Both the position numbers and the translations under genes were made by a program. This document shows positions 1 through 6,426 of a DNA stretch of 9,742 nt, in pieces. Position 1 is the stretch's first letter, and every line of letters starts with the position of its first letter. Origin of the DNA: an uncultured Bacilli bacterium (GTDB taxonomy: Bacteria; Bacillota_I; Bacilli_A; RF39; UBA660); assembly GCA_934133015.1 (NCBI GenBank), contig CAKPAQ010000022.1, positions 1 to 9,742 of the forward strand, written 5' to 3'. The notes below the pieces were generated by a model. The model did not search any database. It saw only the letters and a program-made list of their open reading frames with translations, and had not been told where the DNA came from.

Positions 1-1359
1 GTTGATAACTATGATGGTAAGATGGATGTAAACAAAGTAGAAATTGATACAAGTAAGGTTAATGTTAACAAAGTAGGTACCTACCAAGTTACTTATAAAA
101 TTAAAGATAAACTTAATAATCAAACCAAAGTAACAAGAACTGTAATAGTAGCTAAAAACTTAACTGAAATTGCTAAACAAAAAACTGATGATTCTAACTA
201 CTATAAAGGTCAAATAGAAGATAATTATGTATTATTTTCTGGTATGTTGTGGCAAATAATAAATGTTAATGAAGATGGAACTATAAAACTAATAAGTGCT
301 GATATTGTTAGTAACTTGCGTTATACTGGTAATAGTTATAAAGATTCTAATATCGATATATGGCTTAATAAAGTCTTTCTACCAAGTATATCAAGTAGTA
401 AATATCTAGTTGATACCACATACTGTGTAGGTAATATTCCAAGTTTATATGATTTAAATAATATTTGTAGTGAAACTATCAAAGCTAAAGTTGGGATATT
501 ATCACTTGATGAATACAACAAGACATTAGTTGATGGTTACAGTTCATTAAACAATAAAAATACTACTTATATTACTTTAGCTAATAAAGTAAATGGCCAA
601 ACCCTAACTGTTGATCAATATCGTCAACTATCAACAATAGATGAAGAAAAAGTACCGCCAATCAAACCAGTAATTACTATTAAAGCTAATGTCTATATAA
701 CATCTGGTGAAGGTAGTAAAAGTAATCCTTATAAACTAGAAGATTATAGTTATGCTAAAGAACATGATAAAATAAACACTAGAATAATAGGTGAATATTT
801 CAATTATTCTGGTATGACTTTTAGAGTTACAGGTTTAGATAGTAAAAACAATGTTAAGGCTATTATGGCTACAACTTTCATGAACAATTCTACTAATAAT
901 CCCCTAGAAGTATCTATTACTGGACTTGAACATTACTCATACAATGTTAAAGATGAAAATAATCCTGGTTATATATTAAATAATATCTTAATTGATTATA
1001 TCGATGAAAGTAATTTAATATCAGCTGAATATAAACTTATAACTAATAGTAAAGATACTACTTATGATAAGTTTAAAACTGAAAAAGTAACAGCTAAATT
1101 AATGCTTGCATCAACTACAGATTTATTTTCTGGTTTAAATATTAATTTAGATAATAGTACTAAAAAAATCCAATTATTTGCGGATAAAACTGATACAGCT
1201 GATACCTTAATTATGCTTAATGTTTTAAATGGTGTAGGCTATCAATTACCAATAATATCTTATAGTAATTATGCGGTTAAAGCTTTAACTGTTTTCAATG
1301 GTAATTTAAAAATAAAATCAGGTAAAGGAACTTACAATAATCCATATATATTGAAGTAG
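1..1359 (+). CDS. Exported multidomain surface protein, C-terminal part (Ig-like domain plus two DUF6273-like domains); 5' truncated
   Basis: The reading frame is open from base 1, with no stop before the first ATG at base 22, so that ATG is internal and the gene begins upstream; 452 residues are visible. Residues 1-50 (DNYDG, then KVGTYQVTYKIKD and a TRTVIV end) look like a DUF5011/HYR-type bacterial Ig-like domain. Two related domains follow, about 67-247 and 258-452. Each starts with an SGM motif (S80, S270) plus an aromatic residue, and each ends with a G-x-G...NPY-x-L block (about 236-245 and 441-450). The first has WLN and GILSLDEYN motifs, as in DUF6273-like surface domains, and a likely disulfide pair, C142 and C156. 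No C-terminal membrane helix or LPXTG-like signal is present, so it is not an obvious sortase substrate. The sortase gene begins 8 bases after the stop. Being exported is inferred from domain type; the signal peptide is outside the window. Exact function unknown. Confidence 0.85.
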   Translation, partial: VDNYDGKMDVNKVEIDTSKVNVNKVGTYQVTYKIKDKLNNQTKVTRTVIVAKNLTEIAKQKTDDSNYYKGQIEDNYVLFSGMLWQIINVNEDGTIKLISADIVSNLRYTGNSYKDSNIDIWLNKVFLPSISSSKYLVDTTYCVGNIPSLYDLNNICSETIKAKVGILSLDEYNKTLVDGYSSLNNKNTTYITLANKVNGQTLTVDQYRQLSTIDEEKVPPIKPVITIKANVYITSGEGSKSNPYKLEDYSYAKEHDKINTRIIGEYFNYSGMTFRVTGLDSKNNVKAIMATTFMNNSTNNPLEVSITGLEHYSYNVKDENNPGYILNNILIDYIDESNLISAEYKLITNSKDTTYDKFKTEKVTAKLMLASTTDLFSGLNINLDNSTKKIQLFADKTDTADTLIMLNVLNGVGYQLPIISYSNYAVKALTVFNGNLKIKSGKGTYNNPYILK

Positions 1360-1367
1360 AGGTAATT

Positions 1368-2159
1368 ATGAAAAAGAAAAATAAAAAAATAAAATTAATA
1401 ACAATTTTCCTATCTATACTATTAATAATAGGTTTACTTATATTAATAATTTATAATCTAACTACTAATAAAACTCAAAAAGTTGAAAAGATGAATTTAT
1501 CATTTGAAAATAGAGTAACTGATTTAGCAAACTATAGCTACAAAGACTATCTAACAGTAGGTTGGCTACAAGTACAAGGCACTAACATTGATTATCCTAT
1601 TTTAGATAGTACTGCATCTAATGATGATCCAACCGCTCAAAATTATGGTTGGCGCAGTCCTTATTATGAAACTGGTAAAAATAGAGAAGTATTACTTGGT
1701 CATAATATTTTAAATGTTTCATCAACCCCATTAAGAGATATGGCTATTTTAAATAACTTTGAAGGTTTAATGGCCTTTACATATGATGATTTTGCTAGTG
1801 ACAATTTATATATAAGTTATACTAAAGGTAATGATACTGAACTTTATAAAATATACGCCATAGGTTTCTATGATTATAATACTGATAGTTCTGAAGGCTT
1901 TTCTAATAGTGATGAAGTAAAGAAATATATATCAAAAGTAAGAAAAAATAGTATTTATGATTATGATGTTGATGTTAATGAAAAAGATACTATCATAACT
2001 TTAAAAACTTGTACTAGATATTTTGGTTCAAAAGAAAAACAAGAACTATATATAGATGCTAGAAAAGTAAGAACTAACGAGGATATAACTAAATATCAAG
2101 TAAAAACAAATGATAACTATAAAATGCTAACTAAAGGCATTTCACAAGAAAATGGCTAA
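1368..2159 (+). CDS. Class B-like sortase (membrane-anchored cysteine transpeptidase)
   Basis: Sortases cut a C-terminal sorting motif of an exported protein and join it to the cell wall or to a pilus subunit. This 263-residue protein has a Lys-rich start and a membrane helix at about 11-31, then an extracellular sortase fold. The order GWLQVQGTNIDYPI (65-78), LLGHN with catalytic His112, and TLKTC with catalytic Cys215 is diagnostic, and length and motif spacing fit class B best. The third catalytic residue, an Arg just before the last core strand, is not where expected: the aligned position is Q225/E226, while R217, R232 and R235 lie nearby. The ATG is preceded by AGAGGT, which overlaps the stop of the upstream gene, so the two are probably co-transcribed. 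No protein in the window shows a sorting signal, so the substrate is unknown. Sure of family, less sure of class and activity. Confidence 0.92.
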   Translation: MKKKNKKIKLITIFLSILLIIGLLILIIYNLTTNKTQKVEKMNLSFENRVTDLANYSYKDYLTVGWLQVQGTNIDYPILDSTASNDDPTAQNYGWRSPYYETGKNREVLLGHNILNVSSTPLRDMAILNNFEGLMAFTYDDFASDNLYISYTKGNDTELYKIYAIGFYDYNTDSSEGFSNSDEVKKYISKVRKNSIYDYDVDVNEKDTIITLKTCTRYFGSKEKQELYIDARKVRTNEDITKYQVKTNDNYKMLTKGISQENG

Positions 2160-2165
2160 AAAGTA

Positions 2166-2204
2166 TTAAAAAAAATAATAAGTTATGTTATAATTAACTA
2201 TAAT
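2166..2204 (+). promoter_or_regulatory. Candidate sigma-A-type promoter for the Tad-like operon
   Basis: In the 62-base gap after the sortase gene, TTAAAA at 2166-2171 (4 of 6 matches to TTGACA) is followed after exactly 17 bases by a perfect TATAAT at 2189-2194. That box carries an extended TG element at 2186-2187. A second TATAAT lies at 2199-2204. Bases 2188-2203 form an imperfect palindrome (two mismatched pairs) over both boxes, which could be an operator or simply AT-rich chance. Transcription from the first box would start near 2201, leaving a short leader with the ribosome site GAGGTG at 2208-2213, 8 bases before the ATG at 2222. AT-rich DNA produces TATAAT often, but the extended -10 and correct spacing make this the best promoter candidate in the window. 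Confidence 0.5.
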
Positions 2205-2221
2205 AGTGAGGTGTAAATAAG

Positions 2222-5062
2222 ATGAAGCATAAAATAAGTAGAATATCATATTTATTAATGTTTATAGTCATACTGACATCAGGAAACTTTCAAGTAAAGG
2301 CAGCTGAATCAGTAGAAAATAAAATGATATGTCTACCTAATCGTAACTTATATAACATTAGTTGGGACAAAAATAAAAACAGTATGGTTAATGAAAATAT
2401 TGTTGGTAGTCTAACTCAAGAAATTATAGATACTGGTTATATTAGTCATCCTGCTGGCATAAGTGATAGTGAAAAAGAAAAATATAAAATAACCCCAACG
2501 TTATTATCAACTAGCTGTTACTTAAATAATGGTGAAATTGGAGTTTGTCCTTCTAATAGTGAAAAAGCAAGCTACAATGTCAGTAGACTTATCGAAGTAA
2601 ATGATAATAGTAAATATAAATATATTGATTATGTCTTAAATCTTAACAATGGGACCTTTGATATTAAAATCAAAGACTTATATAAAGGAAAGTTAAAGGT
2701 AAGGGCAGTTAGAGATGGAGCTCCTAATAATGATTATGGAGTAAACTCAGCTACTAGTTATAATGATTTTATTTCTAAGCAAGGTGATTACTTTGTAGTT
2801 AAAAACGCTAGACCTTCTACTTTTGATGGAACTAAGATAAACCAATCTAAGATTAAGTTAGAATTTTATGTTAATGATTCTTCATCTAAATGTAATAACT
2901 CATATGTAGCTTCGCTTGATTTAATTGTAAGTACGCTTGATGATTCTATAAAGGTAGATAACCCAGCTAAAAATGATGCAAGCTATGGATGTTCAAATAT
3001 ATATAGTTATATAAATGCTCTTATTAATATGGGAATTGTTCAAGATAAATCTGAAGAATTAAATGTTCTTAAATACAATTATGCTTCTATGTGTTATAAC
3101 GATAAAATTAGTTATGGTGATTATAAAAATTTAAGAAGTAAAATTGAACAACAATTAAATGATCTTAAAACATTAATTAGTGTTGGAACTGATAGTGGAA
3201 CTTCTAGTATTACTGGTAGTGGTAATGTTGTATGTAATAATAAAGAAGAAAATGGTGAAAGAGTAGTAGTAGCTATGGGTGGTAGTTATTGGAACCTAGT
3301 TTGTAAAGAAAAATATAGTACACAAGGTGATACTGCTAAATTAGTATATGCTGGTGCTGGATTCAGTTATTATGGAATCTTTAAAGCTACTAAAACTTGT
3401 ACCTTAACACAAACCGCTCAAGTAGTGTTAAGACCACAATGTGTATATAGTTGTGAAACAATGTGTTCATATGATGAAAAAGCAGGACGTGTTACTGGAA
3501 AAGACTCAGCTGGTCCTAATGAAGATTTTGATAGTTGTATCAATACTTGTGATAATGGAAAATATACGCAAGAATGTATTAATACATGTTATAGTAAAGT
3601 ATATGGTAATAATAGAGAATTACCTAAATTAGATAGTAAAAACAAAACACTTTCTTTCTTAGATGATAATTATGAAATTCAAAAAATTGATAATACTTAT
3701 ACAGTACCAAGTTCAGCTGGTGGAACATTCTTATATTGGGATACTGATGCTGCTGGTAACCCTAAAGCAATGTATAGAGTAGATGTGCCAACAAAACATT
3801 GTGGAACAGTTGGTGTTACTTTCTCAAGCTATTGCGATAATCACAATGGTGAATGTACTATTTATGAAAGTGTTGGACCTTCAGGATGCGTAGATAATCC
3901 GCAGGCATTATATGCCAGTGAATTAAATGCTTCATTAAGCGAATTTAGCTCAATGCTTGAAAAGATGAATGCTGAAATACCTGGTGGTGATTATAAAATT
4001 CAAATTGCTGACTCTTATTTAAATAATAAAGGAAATGCTTACGTTTATGAATTATCAACTGCTAATCAAGAAAATGTTATAGTAAGTAACAGTGGTGATT
4101 GGAGTTGCCCAGGTGGTAATAGAAGTTGGACTTTTGGTTCACAAGGAGAAAGTGCTTCAGCTTGTCAACAAAGTAAAGTTACTAAAACAGTTCAAGTTAG
4201 CTTGCCAGCTGCTTATTTAAGTAAAAAAACAGGTTTAGCAATGTATGAAGTAAAAAGTGGTCGATATGCTCAATTTTATGCTAAAACACCTTCAACTAGA
4301 TTAGAAGCTGTTAAAAACTTTAATATTAAAGATGTTTATTCAGCTGGAAATAAATATTATACTAACATCTTAAGTGACAATGTAAATGTTAATGTACCAA
4401 GTGATAAGACTAGTCCAGTTACCTTAGTAGGAGCAAGTACTGCCTTTGCTGGTAAAAAAGCAGGCATTAATGTTTATGTATCTAACTTTGGTACTGGTAG
4501 TAAATATAATAATAGTATAAAATGCTACTACGGAGTTTATAATTCAACAGTTGATAAAGATGATGATGATTCTAATGGTGGCGGAGGTAAAAAGCCAAGT
4601 AATGGTGGTGGTGGAATAACTATCATTTATAGACCAATTGACTTAAATGATAATTTCCCAAATAATCGTAATCCAAGATGGAATTGGACAAGCGGTGCGA
4701 CAAGTATGAATGACAAATTCTTAAATTATAATGTCAATCCCGTAAAAACTAATCAAGATATAGAAAATAAAGGTTATACTATTTATACTGATTCTAATGA
4801 AATCGATTATGATATTACCTTAACACCAGAAAATATAATGGCAATTCGTTCTTATAATAAAAATGTAGATGATTATAATCAAGATGGTTACACTAATTAT
4901 TTAGACTATGATCTAAGTTGTTATTCAAGAAAAAATCGTGATATATGTACAAGCAAATTCTTAGACAATGAAAAATATGTTAAATTCAATAATGTAAGTA
5001 ATACAGAACGTCAAGATATGGCTAAATGTAACAATACTTATAATAAAGCTTGCGTTGATTAG
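2222..5062 (+). CDS. Large secreted cysteine-rich protein of unknown function, with twin CX3C segment and dockerin-like loop
   Basis: I do not recognise this 946-residue protein as a characterised family. It begins with a signal peptide: basic start, hydrophobic core about 10-20, likely cleavage after VKA27 or A28. It has no C-terminal membrane helix and no LPXTG-like motif, so it appears to be secreted or held by partners. It has 27 cysteines spread over its whole length, very unusual for an exported protein of a low-GC Gram-positive. A cluster at 407-456 has CVYSCETMC and then CINTC twice, the last two forming a twin CX3C pair (C439, C443, C452, C456). An Asp- and Gly-rich linker (778-798) separates a C-terminal module that contains YRPIDL (803-808) and a calcium-loop-like segment at 884-895. 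The start is set by GAGGTG 8 bases before the ATG. Position directly before the Tad genes suggests a surface, tip or adhesin component of that machine; this is inference. Confidence 0.93.
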   Translation: MKHKISRISYLLMFIVILTSGNFQVKAAESVENKMICLPNRNLYNISWDKNKNSMVNENIVGSLTQEIIDTGYISHPAGISDSEKEKYKITPTLLSTSCYLNNGEIGVCPSNSEKASYNVSRLIEVNDNSKYKYIDYVLNLNNGTFDIKIKDLYKGKLKVRAVRDGAPNNDYGVNSATSYNDFISKQGDYFVVKNARPSTFDGTKINQSKIKLEFYVNDSSSKCNNSYVASLDLIVSTLDDSIKVDNPAKNDASYGCSNIYSYINALINMGIVQDKSEELNVLKYNYASMCYNDKISYGDYKNLRSKIEQQLNDLKTLISVGTDSGTSSITGSGNVVCNNKEENGERVVVAMGGSYWNLVCKEKYSTQGDTAKLVYAGAGFSYYGIFKATKTCTLTQTAQVVLRPQCVYSCETMCSYDEKAGRVTGKDSAGPNEDFDSCINTCDNGKYTQECINTCYSKVYGNNRELPKLDSKNKTLSFLDDNYEIQKIDNTYTVPSSAGGTFLYWDTDAAGNPKAMYRVDVPTKHCGTVGVTFSSYCDNHNGECTIYESVGPSGCVDNPQALYASELNASLSEFSSMLEKMNAEIPGGDYKIQIADSYLNNKGNAYVYELSTANQENVIVSNSGDWSCPGGNRSWTFGSQGESASACQQSKVTKTVQVSLPAAYLSKKTGLAMYEVKSGRYAQFYAKTPSTRLEAVKNFNIKDVYSAGNKYYTNILSDNVNVNVPSDKTSPVTLVGASTAFAGKKAGINVYVSNFGTGSKYNNSIKCYYGVYNSTVDKDDDDSNGGGGKKPSNGGGGITIIYRPIDLNDNFPNNRNPRWNWTSGATSMNDKFLNYNVNPVKTNQDIENKGYTIYTDSNEIDYDITLTPENIMAIRSYNKNVDDYNQDGYTNYLDYDLSCYSRKNRDICTSKFLDNEKYVKFNNVSNTERQDMAKCNNTYNKACVD
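4553..4615 (+). other. Asp/Gly-rich flexible linker inside the Cys-rich protein
   Basis: Residues 778-798 of the 946-residue protein run from an acidic DKDDDD stretch into two GGGG blocks separated by KKPSN. Such low-complexity sequence is normally an unstructured hinge. It marks the boundary between the large N-terminal region, which holds 23 of the 27 cysteines, and a C-terminal module of about 148 residues with four cysteines. Confidence 0.75.
4871..4906 (+). other. Encoded dockerin/EF-hand-like calcium loop
   Basis: Residues 884-895 of the Cys-rich protein read DYNQDGYTNYLD. This matches the dockerin-type calcium loop DxNxDGxxNxxD at every named position (D884, N886, D888, G889, N892, D895). 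Dockerins usually carry two such loops in a module of about 60-70 residues; only one is visible here, so a full dockerin is not supported. Calcium binding is inferred from the motif. Confidence 0.5.
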
Positions 5063-5074
5063 AGGTGAAAAATT

Positions 5075-5509
5075 ATGAGTAAAGGAATGGTAATAGTAGG
5101 AGTTATAATTCTTGGAGTGTTAACTCTAGCTTGTGTTAACCTCGTACAGAATTATCAATCAGGAAATGAACTTGATTATTATTTATTAGAAGAAACAACT
5201 GAAGCAGCTATGTTAGATGCAGTTGATTATGCTTATTACAGAAATAGTGGTGGCATTGTTAGAGTAGATAGAGAAAAATTCTTAGAAAGTTTTGTAAGAA
5301 GATTTGCTCAATCTGTAGAAGCGACTAAAACTTATAATATTAAAATCATCGATTTTAATGAAACACCACCTAAAGTAAGTATTAGAGTTGGAACCAATAC
5401 AGTAGCCTCTGTTGCAGGAGAAGACTTTGATATAGTAAATTCAATCGACGCAATACTTGAAACAAAATATGAAGAAAAGCGTACATTAGACGAAGCAAGT
5501 GCTAGCTAA
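5075..5509 (+). CDS. Small single-pass membrane protein, possible pseudopilin-like (TadE/F-like) component
   Basis: This 144-residue protein has a short start (MSKG), one long hydrophobic segment at about 5-25, and then a soluble domain predicted to lie outside the cell. The segment after the helix, about 33-55, is rich in acidic residues, Ala and Tyr and looks helical (ELDYYLLEETTEAAML), continuing the membrane helix as in pilins and TadE/TadF-type minor pilins. The C-terminal half looks like beta strands. There is no clear prepilin peptidase site. A weak lipobox reading (TLAC ending at C20) exists, but the hydrophobic stretch runs past it, so I favour a membrane anchor. The ribosome site AGAGGTG overlaps the stop of the Cys-rich gene and the gap is 12 bases, so the two are tightly co-expressed. 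Role inferred from shape and from its place just before cpaB; no family match is certain. Confidence 0.6.
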   Translation: MSKGMVIVGVIILGVLTLACVNLVQNYQSGNELDYYLLEETTEAAMLDAVDYAYYRNSGGIVRVDREKFLESFVRRFAQSVEATKTYNIKIIDFNETPPKVSIRVGTNTVASVAGEDFDIVNSIDAILETKYEEKRTLDEASAS

Positions 5510-5529
5510 AAAGAAAGGGGAAAAAGAAA

Positions 5530-6390
5530 ATGAATAATTTATCATTAAAATTAAAAGGCTTTTTAACAAATAAAAATACCGTAACAATTGTACTTGTAGT
5601 TATTGGAATTTTTGTATTATGGTTTGGTTATAATTATCGAATTAATCAAAAAACCAATCCAACATCTGTACCTTATGCTAGAGTTAATATACCACAACGT
5701 ACTTTAATTACTAGTGATATGGTTGGAACTGTTGATGTTCCTATGGCAATGATAAAAGGAAATGTCATTACCGATACAAAACAAATAATAAACAAATATA
5801 CTAATGCAGATACTGCTATCCCAGAAGGAAGCTTATTCTACACAAGAGCAGTAGTAGAAAAAAGTGATCTACGTGATTCAATCATCTACGATTATCCTGC
5901 TGATCAAGGATATACTTTAGTTAACTTATCTGTTACAACTGATACAACATATGGTAATAAAATGTATCCAGGAAACTACATTGATATCTATATAAAAGCA
6001 GTAAATAAAATCGATGAAAATAATATGACTAGTGAAACAAAAGATAAAATCATGGTAGGGAAACTTATCAAAAATGTCAAAATACTTGCGACATTAGATT
6101 CTAATGGAGACGATGTATTTGAAGATTTAGATAATGTTAAAACTCCATCTCAATTGATATTTGCTGTTCCTGAAGAATATCACATCCTATTAAGAAAAGC
6201 TATGTATCTAAGAACTTATGAAGTAACTATTATTCCAGTACCAACTAATGAATCATTAAAAGAAGAGCCTGGTGAAGTAAGTATTAGTAATGAAAAATTA
6301 AAGAACTTCATAAATAGTGTAACTGAATTTACTGATGCTGATCTTAATGATGATACACCATTAACAACAGATCCAAACGCTCAACAATAA
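5530..6390 (+). CDS. cpaB: CpaB/RcpC-like Tad pilus assembly protein with SAF domain
   Basis: CpaB/RcpC proteins sit on the outer face of the cytoplasmic membrane and are needed for Tad (type IVc) pilus assembly. The 286-residue product has a short cytoplasmic start, a membrane helix at about 17-35, then a SAF domain at about 47-110: VPYARVNIPQRTLITSDMV, followed by AIPEGSLFYTRAV. The RcpC-type region follows at about 125-235, with YPGNYIDIYIKA (146-157) and KNVKILATLDSNGDDVF (181-197), ending in a segment near 213-237 typical of the family. The last 50 residues are acidic and probably disordered. Start: ATG with AAAGAAAGGGG upstream, 20 bases after the previous stop. In Gram-negatives CpaB works next to the secretin; no secretin is expected in this cell type. 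The family call is sound. Confidence 0.87.
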   Translation: MNNLSLKLKGFLTNKNTVTIVLVVIGIFVLWFGYNYRINQKTNPTSVPYARVNIPQRTLITSDMVGTVDVPMAMIKGNVITDTKQIINKYTNADTAIPEGSLFYTRAVVEKSDLRDSIIYDYPADQGYTLVNLSVTTDTTYGNKMYPGNYIDIYIKAVNKIDENNMTSETKDKIMVGKLIKNVKILATLDSNGDDVFEDLDNVKTPSQLIFAVPEEYHILLRKAMYLRTYEVTIIPVPTNESLKEEPGEVSISNEKLKNFINSVTEFTDADLNDDTPLTTDPNAQQ

Positions 6391-6412
6391 AAATAAAAGA
6401 ATAAAGAATAAA

Positions 6413-6426
6413 TAGGAGGGGTCCTA
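6413..6426 (+). promoter_or_regulatory. Strong Shine-Dalgarno enclosed in a small hairpin before cpaF
   Basis: TAGGA (6413-6417), GGGG (6418-6421) and TCCTA (6422-6426) form a possible 5-bp stem with a 4-base loop that ends directly before the ATG at 6427. It contains the strongest ribosome site in the window, AGGAGG at 6414-6419, 7 bases from the start. The hairpin would partly hide the ribosome site and could tune ATPase synthesis, but it is short and may be chance. Confidence 0.35.

Noticed and set aside
336..521. Minus-strand open frame of 61 codons
   Set aside because: It lies wholly inside a well-supported + strand gene with recognisable domains, and has no ribosome site or protein motif of its own.
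3441..3632. Overlapping + strand open frame of 63 codons
   Set aside because: It is a frame shadow of the Cys-rich gene across its CX3C cluster; no ribosome site and no sensible protein features.
5120..5135. Lipoprotein reading of the 144-residue protein (TLAC, C20)
   Set aside because: Thr at the -3 position is a poor lipobox, the basic N-terminal region is minimal and the hydrophobic segment continues beyond the Cys. Kept only as an alternative.
6097..6132. EF-hand-like segment DSNGDDVFEDLD in CpaB
   Set aside because: It matches the calcium-loop spacing loosely, but lacks the central Gly and falls in a region where CpaB proteins commonly have a D-S-x-G-x-x-V-F turn, so a structural hairpin is the simpler reading.
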